Shown here: positions 22,302 through 34,590 of the stretch, one piece after another | How positions within the stretch are numbered: position 1 is the stretch's first letter | Layout: every line of letters starts with the position of its first letter | NCBI RefSeq assembly: GCF_001649575.2 | Contig: NC_051431.1 | Coordinates: forward strand, 18,068,876 to 18,132,875 | DNA length: 64,000 nucleotides | Origin: Kryptolebias marmoratus | Lineage: Eukaryota > Chordata > Actinopteri > Cyprinodontiformes > Rivulidae | Direction of reading: 5' to 3' | Program-made: the position numbers and the translations under genes | Notes under the pieces: generated by a model | Told to the model about the DNA's origin: nothing | Seen by the model: only the letters and a program-made list of their open reading frames with translations | Database searches by the model: none

Positions 22302-23279
22302 GGCCCCGTTCAGACCTGCAGCTAACATACGTCTTGACTGGTTGGATTATGAATAAACATTTCTGAGTTTGATTGTTCAGCCAAGGCAGTAAGAGCCACC
22401 CTAAGTCATCAAATTGTCACTCTCCCAATCTGAACGCTCTATTCAGGCTGCAAAACTTTCTGCCTCACTCTGCACATTGTTGCTGCAGCTGCTGCTGCCA
22501 CTGCTGTTACTACTACTGTCACAACTACCCTCTTGAATACACACTGACAACACTGTTTTATCATTTGAAATTTGCTCCTTTTTTAATGATTTTATTTTAG
22601 GAAGTCTTTTTTTGTGGTCCAGAAGAGATTTGCTAAACTAATGTGGATAAAAATGTCCCAAGCCCCCTCTAAAGACTTAGTTATAGTTAACTATAAATAA
22701 TTCAGTTTAACTTTCATTGATTTATTTGCTTCGAATGAAATGTTGAGAGACATGACATTATAAGAATAGTTAGCTGTACTATATTATTAGTTGTGATTCG
22801 CCTATCATAGGACTAATTTTTCTTCTATAAACACTCTTTTTTATCGACTACAGCAGTAATCTCCGTCCATGAGTTTTGAGCTGTTTGATTATCTTTGTGA
22901 TCTCTCATAGACGGATCATATAAATACTGGTACAGGCGAACCAGGTCCGCTAGAGCACCAAAATTAGCCATTTTGAATGGAGCGCAGTGCGCACAATCTG
23001 CACAAAGTTACAAAAATTGGGAGGTGCATGATCACGCGACATGACACCGCATGGGGCCTTCACGCAGGGGTGGGGGCAGCACGATTGCGTCACTGTTGAC
23101 GCACACACCCTCATGCGGTGATCAAGTATAAATCTAGCTTTAATGTGGATTGGGTGATCAAATCTGAATTGGAACTTAATCCTTACACTACATACAGGTG
23201 TCTTCACACTCATGTGTAGTGCAGCTTACCTGCGATCCAATCATGTATAACACTTGGTAGTGTTAGGTCTGAACAGAGC
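22302..23279. mobile_element. Non-autonomous TIR DNA transposon, 978 bp, TA-flanked
   Basis: The left end GGCCCCGTTCAGACCTG and the inverted right end (GCTCTGTTCAGACCTAACAC) share a GTTCAGACCT core, and TA lies directly outside both ends (22300-22301 and 23280-23281). TTA on the left and TAA on the right would also fit a mutated three-base TWA duplication as used by PIF/Harbinger elements. The right half has a CpG-rich part (22980-23110) unlike its surroundings. There is a CTG-rich patch at 22480-22530. No transposase is present. Superfamily assignment is tentative. Confidence 0.6.
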
Positions 23280-23394
23280 TAAGGTTTATGATATGGAAGT
23301 TCTGACTAAATCTTTCAAAACTTGTGAGTTATTTTACTGAATCAGGAGTTATATTTCTTCGTAATTCATTACCTCACTGATTCATCTCTGCTAC

Positions 23395-23497
23395 AGCTAG
23401 TTAGCTATAGCTAACTCCAATAAAGAGACCAGGCAGCCAGCATGTTGCTATTGTGTGGCTGCTATACTAACTGCATTTAATAAATATATCAAGCTAA
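23395..23497 (+). repeat. Dispersed repeat family B, copy 2
   Basis: Aligns with the minus strand of 7822-7915 (shared CTATTGTGTGGCTGCTAT and TAACTGCATTTAA). Flanking DNA has repeated TGATTCA motifs (near 23377 and 23727), typical of some fish hAT non-autonomous elements. The true unit may therefore be larger, about 23.3-23.8 kb. Confidence 0.6.
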
Positions 23498-24600
23498 CTA
23501 CTGCATTAGCCATGTGGGAAAAGCAGCAGCTCTGGTTTCTTGTTTCAACTCAACTGCCCCCCACCATCCTGCTGTGAGCAGTGAACAAACAAATCACTCG
23601 TGTAGTGGTCTGAGTGCTGTACAAATAAAACAAATCAAACGCCTGACTCACTCATTAGAGTCTGGAATCACAAGTATAAAGTACAGCTCCCGACTCAAAC
23701 AAGTGAATCAAAACAGTGAGTAAGTGATTCATATGGACGAATCGTGTTTCATCGTTGTCTGCAACAGCGCATGCACTTGTGCTCTCTGGGAAATTTCCTC
23801 TTTTAGCTGAGTTGAACCTGTGCGGTTTTGGGATATCGCACTAAAGTACTTATCCCCTATAATTAATCTGTTCCCCCATCAGGCAGGGTGCTCGCTTACC
23901 CTCGAAGTGAAAAAGAAATTATTTACTACACGTTATGTTTCCTTTGCAAAGGTAATCAATAGGCTTCCCATCACTAGTTCACAACATTTGTTTAAATGGC
24001 TCTGTCACAAGTGATGCAGACATATAGAATACAAGGTCAGAATAAATCAAGATGTATAACCAAAATCAGAAATCCAACAGCAGCATACAATATGACAATG
24101 ACAATGTGACAAGAAGGAAGCAAAACTATTAAACTGGCAAGATACACAAGGTAAACAGATTTTCTGATTACTAATGGAATACAGGTGGTTATTTTGTTCT
24201 GCCGAATATAAACCAAAGCATGAGTAAAGAGTATGGGTCACTACATGGGCAACTAACAGGTAAAATAACAAAATAAGGCTTGTCTGATTTGATTTATTAA
24301 TTCAGTGAAAGGCTAGATATTTTTTTTATAAATTCTACATTTCACTAGTTTGACAGTGAGATACATAATAGCCTCTTGATATGTAGGCTAAATGATATGA
24401 AAAAAAAAGCCTTGCAGACCTGGACAAATAGCAGTATAAACTATATTAGTTGAATGGATTGCAAAACAATTAATGTATAACAAATTTATTTTTGGCAGCA
24501 TTCCAGTGGATGACCACAAAAGATTTGGAATAGGGAGAAATAGGCACTTGCATATAGAACATGACGTTGGGGATCAAAATCCGGCTGAAGCAGGAATACA
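23498..24600. other. Stretch without a recognised gene
   Basis: AT-rich between the family B copy and the Tc1 copy. Short overlapping frames only. Confidence 0.45.
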
Positions 24601-25491
24601 ACAGGTTGAGATCAGGACTTTGGACAGTCAAGTTTTTCCACACGAAACTTGCTCAGCCATGTCTTTATGGACCTTGCTTTGTGCACAGTCATGTTGGAAC
24701 AGGAAGGGGCCATCCCCCAACTGTTTCCACATGGTGACAGTTCCTTTCACTGGAACTAAGCAGCTGGGCCCAAGTTCTGAAAAACAACCCCACACCATAT
24801 TCCCCCCTCCACCAAGCTTTACACTTGGCACAATGCAGTCAGACAAGTACTGTTCTCCTGGCAACCGCCAAACCCAGGCTAGTCTATCAGATTGCCCGAC
24901 AGAGAAGCATGATTTGTCACTTCAGAGAACACGTATCCACCGCTCTAGACTCCAGAGGTGGCATGTTTTATACCACTGCATCTGATGCTTTGCATTGCAA
25001 TTGGTGGTATAAGTCTTAGATGCAGCTGCTCGGCCATGGGAACCCATTCCATGAAGTTCTCTACACGCTGTTCTTGAGCTAATCTGAAGGCCACATGAAG
25101 TTTGGAGATCTAAAGCTTTTGACCTTGCGACATCTGTGCACTATGCACCTCAGCATCCACTGAGCCTGCTCTGTGATTTTACGTGTCCTACCACTTCATG
25201 GCCGAGTTACTAATCGCTTCCACATTGTTATAACACCACTAACAGTTGACTGTGGAATATTTAGTAACAAGGAAATTTCACAAATGGACTTATTGCACAG
25301 GTGGAGTCCAATTACTGCACCCTACTGGAATTCACAGACCTCCTGAGAGTGATCTGTTCTTTCACAAATGTTTGTAAAAGCAGTCCGCATGTCTAGGGGC
25401 TTAATTTTATATACCCCTGCCTATGGAAGTAATTGGGACACCTGAATACAATGATTTGGATGGGTGAGTGAATACCTTTGGAAATATAGTG
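24600..25491 (-). mobile_element. Tc1-like transposon, 5' end and transposase pseudogene, 3' truncated
   Basis: Read on the minus strand, the element begins at 25491 with CACTATATTTCCAAAGG, then the TIR ending in CACTCACCCATCC, with TA outside (25492-25493). The transposase remnant follows. In the minus frame of 24628-24864 it reads MPGEQYLSDCIVPSVK, GGGGNMVWGCFS, LVPVKGT and PFLFQHDCA, the last carrying the second catalytic Asp of the DDE triad. About 20 residues between VKGT and the FLFQHD motif are deleted. Upstream parts (helix-turn-helix region, 25050-25370) are recognisable but frameshifted. Similarity stops near 24605, just after the CCTGATCTCAACC motif that precedes the third acidic residue, so the C-terminus and 3' TIR are absent. 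Inactive. Confidence 0.88.
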
Positions 25492-25580
25492 TAGCAATCT
25501 TCAACAATTATTCCTCACAACCCTATTCTTTTTTTCTGTTTCTGCGGGGTATTTTATTTTTCTGTTATTTAAAGGACTAA

Positions 25581-25648
25581 GGCTGGAGATAGGCACCGCT
25601 CCCCGCAACCCGGAAGAGAAGTGAGTAAAAAAAATGGATGGATGGATA
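25581..25648 (+). mobile_element. SINE 3' tail fragment
   Basis: GGAGATAGGCACCGCTCCCC, GCAACCCGGAAG and an ATGGATGGATGG tail match the 3' end of the SINE at 39000-39397. This is a 5'-truncated copy. Confidence 0.7.
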
Positions 25649-28600
25649 AAAGACAAAATAAATATAAATGGACCATCTGGTATGATATTATCAATAAACA
25701 CTTTTCTTCTAAATGCTCTTCTTCAATAATTTAAACAACAAAAAAGACAATTTGAGGGGGCATATTTAGTAATGTTGTAAACTGCCGTTATGAATTTTAG
25801 AATATTTGCAATCTGAAAAATCAGCCTGAAGTAATTGTGTGGTGAAATAAATTGTCCCCACATGCTTTGTTTTTAAGGTATTCATTCATTCATAATTTAT
25901 AAAACTGGTAAATAAAACAATGCAGCCTTTTTTAAATAAAATTTTCATCACTGTTAAAATCGCACCAACAGAAGGGTAAAAATGTTGCCCTCTGGCGGTC
26001 TAGGGGATTTTGAAAAGGTGGTTGTCCTTGTTAAAACCAAATCAAATGTTGATGAAAATAAGTAGAATAATAAATAAAAAAAGAAAATCAGATTGATCTC
26101 TGAGCACTTTTATATTCTTTCCACATTTTTTTTTTATTGCCATCACGTTGTTCGAACATTACCCAACCCAAAAAAACCTATTCTCCAAAACGCTACAGGT
26201 CCCTTTATTCTTTTGTACTTCTAACTCCCCTTTCTTTTGCTGAGCTTTTACTCTCATCTTTTATTCAGCTTTTCCACTCTCCCTCAGGCAATTTGCTTCA
26301 TTTTCTCTCTGCAGCTGATCAAAGGGTAAATAAGTAAAAATAAGTGGAGGTTAATTTGTGATTGCTGCTCCTGACAAGCTTTAATCAGAATGGGGAATCA
26401 GATTCATATCATTCAGAATACAAAGATCCTGTCTGTAGATAATGGCTGGTATGATGTCTGTCAAGGTCAGAGGTTTAAGGGGATTTATTGCTGGTAATAA
26501 GGCATCTTATTTCAGTTTACAGCACTTCCTAGATCTAATGGTGTGCCACTCTCAAAAATAGAACTGAGATGGCAAAACATTGAAAAAAAATGCAACTCTG
26601 TGGAACAACATCCATAACTTGAAATTAAAGACTAGCTATTACATAACACCATTCAGTGTTACTCAGTTTACAGTATCTCGGTATTTATTAAATATCTTCA
26701 GGTGTCGAAAGAAGCATTTTAACACAGCATTTTCTCTAGCCCCATCCAAGTGTGTTTGTTGCTTAAACACAGTTGAGAGTGTGGATGCAAATCTTGTTTT
26801 TTTTTTTTCTTGTGAAAGCTGTATGAATTGTTTACTTGTCACTCCTTCCAACATTTTTCAGCAGTTCATAAATGTGTCACTTCCTTCAAAATAATAAAAA
26901 AAAAAAAAAAAAAAAAGCTATCTGAATGACTCTGTGCATTTTATGCTTCTCTAGAGTCGGCGTGACCTGAATGCTGTTGCGAAAACAGTGAGCTGCTATA
27001 ACAAGTTCTACACCACAACTATGTCCGACGTTTATAGAAACATCTGCGTTTGAAATCACAACCCTACACGAGCAATTACATTAGATGTGAAAAGCTGATG
27101 CTATGTGAGACTGCTGCTAAATAATGAGTTATCTCCTATTAGTCACTTGCTTTAACAACAAAAACAAAAACAAAAAAAAATTAATTTATTTTTTTGATGC
27201 TGAGAATTAACTTGAGGCCCTATTTGCATAATGGGTTTATTCAAACACCTCATTAGCAAGTGGTAGTTCTAAAAAGTCTAAAAATAACATTTATTAGCCA
27301 GATTATGAAAGCTACTCATGCAAATGACGTCAGATGTGACCACTAATCCCCAGCATCTTGCCTTCCAAAGTTAAAGGGAGAACCCCCACCCCTCCCAAGC
27401 ACACACACACACACACGTGTGTGTCTTTTGTACGTTTTCGATGCGTAATTAAAATGCTCTTAAGTTTAAAAATGATCTACATAGTGGTCTAAATGGTTGA
27501 CATTTAAAAATTTCCCTTTTTCCATTGATAAAAGTTTAAGTGTTTAGAAACCCTTCAAAGCAGCCCTGAGCAGGCGAGTTAAATTTAAAAAGGGAAATAT
27601 GAAAAGTTTGACTGAAGTACACATATTTTGAGTAGTTTATACAAAGACTGAATAAATAAATAAAAAAAAAACGTTACTTTTGCTTTTGGCCTGGTGGGTT
27701 TGGAAACATCTCATTTATTAAATCATTCATTTATAAAGTGATATGTTAGATGACTTCCCCGGCTCAGAGGAGAATACCACAGGTCTCTTTCAACATCAAA
27801 TCACCTTCAATTTTTTATTTTTTTTATTTTTTTATTTTTTTGCATTTCTCTTAACACAAAAATCCCATTTCAAGTTATACATGTAAATGTAATACATTTG
27901 CATTTAACATAACTTTATAAAGACTCAAGCTGATACTATTTTTCGGTAGAGTGTCTACTTTCTCAATAATAAATACTTACTTTTTTTTTCCACACCTTGA
28001 AGTTATAGATCTAAATACTCTATCTGTCATCACTAAAACACAAGTGTAACAACAGCAAATAATTGCAAGTGTTTCCAATGGATACTGTGGGCTCTTTTCA
28101 GGGGTATTTGAAAGTAATTTGTTCCTATGCAATCATTACCAAAAACACTTTTCACAGGGAAAAAAAATGGAATCAAGCATCTCACTATGGTGCTTTAAAT
28201 AGGATGCAATCACATTTCTGTGCTTCTGCACTTTAGCCCTGTTTTAACTGAACTATAGCATACATGTATAACAGCTATAGTGTTAAGATCTAAGATCCTT
28301 TAAACTTTGAATTAGTCAAGCACTGTTTCTTTTTGTGTTGCATAAATGTATCAGTGTAGTCATACAAAGCGTTTTTGAAGACATAAATGAGAAAGCAAAT
28401 GCTGAAATTTGTAGTATTATTCACAGTGGCGCAGCGGCCCTATGCTTCTCTTTGCAACAGACTGGTGCCTTTGCTCCTGAATAATAAGCTAGTTGCACAC
28501 CTCTTAAAAGAAACATTTGAATCACATGAAGATGTGTTTTGAACAGCCAGTAAGCAACAAAGAAGTCCATGACATAAAAATTTGACTTCTGAAGATTGAT

Positions 28601-29410
28601 TGGCTGTGCCACGAAGTTGACTTTTTAAGAGACACTTCAGTCTTCCTAATTGGACCCCCTTTCCTCCTCCTGTCCCTCTCATCGGGTATCAGGTCTCCAA
28701 AATAACTGCTGAATGTTATTGAATAGATTTCTGTTTTAGAAAGTGAAGTGCTTAAGAGGGTCTCAATTTGTCTTGTCTCCCCTTCAATCTTCCTTTTCTT
28801 TTTTCTTTTTTTACTTTTCTACCTCTCAATCTCTTTGAGGCTGTGATAGTGAGATTTTCAACAGAGTGACAGTATCAAAGAGGACGAGAAAGGGGAAAAA
28901 AAGTTTTTTTTTTCTCCTTCACAGCAGAGTGCTCCCCTTTCCATCCTCTACTTGTGTTTTGATTACTGCACGTATCCAACATTCAGCAGAATAAAAATAG
29001 AACCAGCTGTGAGAGAGAGTATTTAGGTTAAAAAAATAAAATAATAAAAAAGGTAGTTGAAGCAATGTAGCTTTGAATATTGGGAATTTTAGTTTAGCCA
29101 AGGTAAAGGAGCATAAGCTAGTTGTGTCCTTACAACTTAAAAAGACGTTTAAAGATATGTAATGGCTCAGTGCTCATTGGATTTTCTGACATGATTGATT
29201 TGATGTGATTACAATCAATTAAATTTGTAATAAGCACTTTACCAAAGCATTGCATTTGCAACTTTGCACCATCAACATTAATGAAGGAGAAAGGAGTAAT
29301 TTTACATTTTCTAGTCTTATGAGTCCCAGACTTTGAGGTATGATGCAACAAACCATGGGGTCTTGCAGCACAGCAGAGATGAGGCAAATAAGCAGCTGGT
29401 GCAGAAAACC
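25649..29410. other. Stretch without a recognised gene; octamer/CRE motif cluster near 27.2-27.3 kb
   Basis: AT-rich, with homopolymers (21 A at 26896-26916, T-rich 27810-27840) and a CA/GT palindrome at 27401-27424. Bases 27190-27350 are complex, repeat-poor sequence with ATTTGCAT (27222-27229) and ATGCAAATGACGTCA (27318-27332). The latter is an octamer motif overlapping a perfect CRE palindrome. This is a candidate cis-regulatory element only. Open frames (26580-26894 and others) are unremarkable. Confidence 0.4.
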
Positions 29411-30610
29411 TACATTCAATTCAATTCAGTTTATTTATATAGCACCAATTCACAACTAAAGTCATCTCAGGGCACTGTACAAAAACATTCACATACATTA
29501 CAAAATGGCAGTTAGCAAAAGTTATCTATCTAAGGAAGCCAGCAGATTGCGTTCAATCTTAGCTTTGTCACAATATCCTATCCTGAACAGCACATTGTTA
29601 AAAGTGGAAAGGAAAAACTCTCTTAACAGGAAGAAACCTCCAGCAGAACCAGAACCAGGCTCAGGGCGAGTGGCCATCTGTCCTCTGGGGTTTGAGAGTA
29701 CAGGAAGGGACAAAACACAGAGTGACTGGTCCAAGTGTAGTTCCTATTGATGGAAAAACAAATAAAAACACATGTTGATAGAAATAATTACAAATACAAC
29801 TGTTCCTGTAATCCCAATAACATGTTTAAGCCTCTGTAATAGAATATTGTGATTAGATGTATCAAATGCAGCACTGACATCCAACAGAACACGTATAGAC
29901 TCAAGTCCACTGTCTGAAAAATAGAATTAGTAACTTTCACCAGTGCTGTTTCTGTGCTATGATGACTCTAAACCCTGACTGAACATCCTCAGATTATTTC
30001 TGTCCAGATGATTGTATTTTTCAAGAATTTTTGAGAAGAATGCGAGATTCAATATGGGTCTATAATTGTCCAGAACTCCTAAATTAGGTCTGGACTTCTT
30101 CATTAAAGGTTTAATTACAGTAACCTAAAAGTTCTGTGGTACATAACCAGTCATTAGAGACAAATTAACCAGATCCAAAATAGGAATATTAGTTAAGGGA
30201 AACATCTCATTGAATAGCCTGGTTGGGATGACATCCAGCAGACATGTTAATGGTTTGGATTTTCTTTTTTTTAAATGATTCAGAGAGCTCAACAGGACAA
30301 AAACAGTCTGAACACAAATCAGGTTCTAGTGACACTTCTAAAGCCGTTTCATTTAATAGGGAAACAGAGGCAGAAGTAGGAAGGGTCAAGTAAAAGCGGT
30401 GTTTCCATTTTGAACAAGAACTGAGGGTCAAGGATTCAAAGGAATTATAACTAATAATTGGTTTAGCATTGATCAATAATCCTGACTGGAAAAATAGCAG
30501 CTACTCCTCCACCTTGACTTGTTGTTCTAGGGATATGAACATTTAGATAATTAGCAAGAGAGTTCATTTATACAAACAAAATCCTCCTGTTGTAGCCAGC
30601 TTTATTTTAA
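29411..30610 (-). mobile_element. L2-type LINE, internally deleted, inactive
   Basis: On the minus strand this is a multiply deleted copy of an L2/CR1-group retrotransposon. Bases 30380-30610 resemble the end of the endonuclease part. At 29830-30240 lie reverse transcriptase remnants: NLSLMTGYVPQ, VIKPLMKKS, DNYRPILNLAFFSKILEK (about 30010-30070) and VLLDVSAAFDTSNHNIL (about 29845-29895, motif A with its catalytic Asp). The rest of the RT, with the YADD box, is missing. At 29411-29760 lies the 3' UTR, ending ATATAAATAAACTGAATTG with an AATTGAATTG-type tail. Several stops and frameshifts are present. The frame 29505-29750 on the plus strand is a shadow of the UTR. Homology is from recall of the teleost L2 consensus. 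Confidence 0.85.
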
Positions 30611-32184
30611 TTTATTTTTAATGCATTTCAAACAACAAAAATCCTACTTTAACAAACATAACTAATCACTTCCAATTTATCTATTTTTTATGAAAAGATG
30701 ACCACAGTTGTACACAAAAAAACGGCATAAAACGACTCCCACAGTTTAATTATTTAAATTATCTCTGCAGCTAGCCTGAAGCTATAAATCTAATTTTATT
30801 GTCCCTCATTTTTTTCAGAAAAGCAAATGAAAATTAAATTAGTTGGTGTAAAAAATGCAATATAGAAACTATTAAGCACAACATCTCTATTATTTCCAGT
30901 TTGTCACCAGCCTGAAAGAATGCTACACTAGCTATTATTAAACTTCACCATTTGTTTAGTTTCTTGGCTTTTTATTAAATTAACAAAGTTTTTCTTACTC
31001 TGCAAATGTATCTGTGCTCACCATAGACAGCAAATGTAGGGGCCTGTATGCTGATTTTAGCTATCGTAGTAAATTTTTATACCATTATGACATTTTTGAA
31101 AAATAATTTATTTCTAAGATGGAAAAAACATTGCAGACTAAAAAGGGGACCTCGTTTTGCCAGCCATTGCCCTATCTGACAACACTGTTTTGAACTATTT
31201 TTAAATATATATATTTTTCATACATTTGAAGGAAATACATATAGAAATTTAAAAAGAAATGCTGAACCCTTCAAGTCACTCCAGTAGGTGGTGAGAATCT
31301 CAACACTAACAACTCATCTTAATACAAAAGAACAGTACAAAATCATTGAATAATTTCTGTTCTTTTTCTTTTACAGGTATTAGTTGTTTTATTTAAGTAA
31401 TTCTTCTTTTCATTACAAAAAAAAAGTATAATGGCAACAGATTCAGAATAAAATGAGACAGATGTTAAAAAAAAAATAAAAATAAAAAATCAAGGGAACA
31501 GTTGTCCTGTTGGCACAAAGTCATAGTGAGCATGTGAAAAAAACAGGCTGCCATGATATGAGAGATGCAAACCCAACATAAAATGTCTATTTTGAAGAAA
31601 ACCTCTGTTAGTGTGGACAGGGTCTGTATCTTTTTCACCTGGGACAGTGGTCATCTTCCAACTGAAAATTGGGGATTTAATTCTCAGGGCAATGTGATGT
31701 TCAGGGTTTTGCAGGGCTAACATGCTTAGTCGTGAGTGAATTATACATCAGATTCAGCATATACAGAATGCAAATTATCATGCAGGTGCTGTATGCGTGC
31801 ACAGATGAAAGGGAAATCAATTTGTAAGTTCATTGTAGAACCCAGGTAAGGTTGATAATGAGCTATATAAAAATGTATTTGGATTAACTCTTGTGTTTTT
31901 AAGAACATATTTCAACACTACAGTTTTACAAAATAGACAGATGTAATTCATTGGCTGTGTTTGAGATGTAATGATAACATTGTTTATATTATTGTATTGT
32001 TATTAACTGAGTTGCTAGGATCACAAGCACTGGAACATTATTTAGAAAAATCTTGATTGTTAGTTAAGGCAAAAAACCAAGAAACCAGCTGGTTATGTTA
32101 AAGCTGCTTTGAAGCACTGGTCCTTAGGTGTTTTATTATTTCATCACCTGCCTGTAATGGTGGCAGACAAACATGTAACTGCTT
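30611..32184. other. Stretch without a recognised gene
   Basis: AT-rich; A-rich tracts near 31420 and 31466. Nothing recognisable. Confidence 0.5.
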
Positions 32185-32656
32185 GTGTTTGTGTGTGTCA
32201 ACTTGTTTGATAGCAAAATATTTCACTAAATACTGGATTAATTTTAATAAAAGGATTCATTGATTAAACATGTACAACTGATTAACTTTTGGAGTCAACC
32301 AAAATCAAGATGGCCACAACAACTAATTGAACTTAGCAAACAAAAATTGGCAATAACTTGGTAACTATACCGATTTTAAGATCAGATTTGGTTTGGTAGT
32401 AGCACATAGTCTGAGCACTAACAAAGGTAATCACTAGATTGATATCTACAAGTGATTAATTTTTGAAGTCAACCCCCTTTACCTTTTCAAACACAAAAAT
32501 CGCTATAACTAAGCTAGTTTTAAACATATTGATCTAAAATTTGCTTTGGTAGTAGCTGAGAGTATTCTTCATCACACACCCTGAGTACTAACTGCTTAAA
32601 ACTTTGGCATGCAAGGCAGTGGGCAATGTGCATCTCCTCAAATAATGCTAGTTTGA
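32185..32656 (+). repeat. Dispersed repeat family A, 472-bp copy
   Basis: It opens with TGTTTGTGTGTGTCAAC, then TAGCAAAATATTTCAC, TTAACTTTTGGAGTCAACC and TCAAGATGGCC. A second TTTTTGAAGTCAACCCCC lies at 32460-32478. It closes with CACACCCTGAGTACTAAC and AAAACTTTGGCATGCAAGGC. The two GTCAACC modules again suggest an incomplete dimer. Confidence 0.65.
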
Positions 32657-34430
32657 TTTTTTTTTTTTTTTTATGTTTGACCTCCCAGTGTTCACAGTGC
32701 CCATGCTTACTGTAGATGATTTGTTTGTGATTCCATCCTGTGGACTCAGGCGGGATCCTGATTTGCAAACGTCAAATAAATATCAAAATATCATCCGTGG
32801 CATATTCAAAACCACATTGTCTCAGAGATATTTCACACCAAACATTAGTATCAACCAAATATTTCCCCCGATATCATAGCTTATAAATCCAATCTGGTGA
32901 ACACACATACATACGTACGTGCAAAAGGCACATACATCTGTGCTGTCAAAACCAACCTATTTACTGTGATGGGCTTTTGGAAGTGGTTACCATGGTGAAA
33001 ATTAGCAAGCCAAACCGCCTGCGTTGATTACCCTTTCAGAAATATGGGAATACAAATAGCAGTAGTTAATCTTGTTAAGGAAACACAGATTCATTGTGAC
33101 AGCTCCACTGTTCCAGCCCTGCAGAGTGTTACCGTGCGAATTGAATGGACTGATTGTAAAAGAGAGAAAGAATAGTGGACTACCATAAAGTGAGGGGAGG
33201 GGAAAAAAAAAGAAGAAATTGTTTAGTGTTTTGTTTCAGTTGAATGTAAAGTCTGAGCATTGTTTAACCCAACTTTCAAAAGTACTGAAGAGAACTTAGC
33301 AAACTTGGCTTTGGCTAAAATATTGTCCCAGTGTTTTTCATAATTAGCCAATAAAAATGCAGAGATATATTGAACCTATTAAAAAACTTCACTGCTAATG
33401 TTGGCAGGCAGGCATAGGCACAAACAAATACACACATATACATACTTACAATTTTCTAAACACAGCTGGACGGTAATTTTAAAATATTCCCAGGATTACA
33501 GGTACACCTTAGAGTCATTTTGGCTAATTCATATTGAGAGACAGTAATAATGCCAGCAAATAACACCAGAGAAAAGAAAAAAATTGTCTGACTTATTGCT
33601 GTAATGATTACACAGTTCACAGAGGGTGAAATGAAGTATAAACCCCTCCCTGGGGTAACTTACACCATATAGAATTCTGTATAAACTGGATAAAATAGAA
33701 GCTGATCAGTAGAGTTGTACAGGAAAGTAGATACTTAATCATATATAATATGTTGCAAGAATTTTTTTAACTGCTTATGAGAAACACAATGCCAGAGGAG
33801 CTCTTCAAGAAAATATTAAAAACAAAATAAATATAAAATAAAACAGAAAAAACAAGACATTTTTTGTATTGCTTATACACACTGTAAACACAAGTGAAAT
33901 ATAAACTATAACATTGTTTTTTGTGAACAAAGAAGTAATAATAAAAAAAAGTTTACATTATTTTCTATTATTTTTTACAATGGGTTCTGGAGAGAACACT
34001 CAGTCGAGAGATTCCTCTTGTAAAAATTACCTAATAAACTCTTATAGCTCTTTTTATGCTGGCTGCCTAAAATGTGTTTTGTGCTGAAGGTTTTGATTGT
34101 ATCAGAGTTTGTTTGGATTATAATACTTGTTTGTAATCCAAACAATTTATGTATTTATGTTTTTTCCTATTTAGCCACACATGCAAAAACACTATTTTTT
34201 AAATAATTTCCCTCATTTTTAAAGGATTTACTCTTGGGATAGAGAGATGGGGTTGTGGTTCCCAATTTCCTCAAGAAATTGCATGACTGAACTACACTTG
34301 TTTATTCTCTCCACTTCCTTATCATCTGTTTCGGCCATTTGTCACCGTTCAATTCATGACATATGAAATTGCAGCGAGAGGGCCTCGAAATTGCCACCTC
34401 AAAATTCAGAGACATTGTGTTGTAAAATAG
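32657..34430. other. Stretch without a recognised gene
   Basis: AT-rich; T-rich tract at 32658-32673. No gene or element recognised. Confidence 0.5.
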
Positions 34431-34590
34431 ACAAAGAGGAAGGCCAAAGAGGAGATATATGGATTAGAGAGGACATGGAGGTAGTTGGAGTGAGGACAGA
34501 AGACACCAAACACAGAGTGAGATGGAGGATGACTCGCTGTGGTGACCCCTGAAAAGAGAATAGACGAAAGGAAAAGAAGATGAAGAAGTA
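34431..34590 (+). mobile_element. LINE 3' end: ORF C-terminus and GAA-rich tail
   Basis: The C-terminal end of a non-LTR retrotransposon ORF. RGRPKRRYMD is followed by a small frameshift, then REDMEVVGVRTEDTK and HRVRWRMTRCGDP, ending at TGA 34550-34552. Then comes the short 3' UTR (GAATAGACGAAAGGAAAAG) and a GAA/GAT-rich tail. This pattern, a basic C-terminus ending in CGDP directly before a GAAGAAG tail, is common to a fish LINE type; the clade is not certain. The remaining several kb are absent, so it is a severely 5'-truncated insertion. The minus-strand frames over it are shadows. Confidence 0.8.

Noticed and set aside
24473..24985. 170-codon plus-strand frame
   Set aside because: Antisense shadow of the minus-strand Tc1 transposase remnant.
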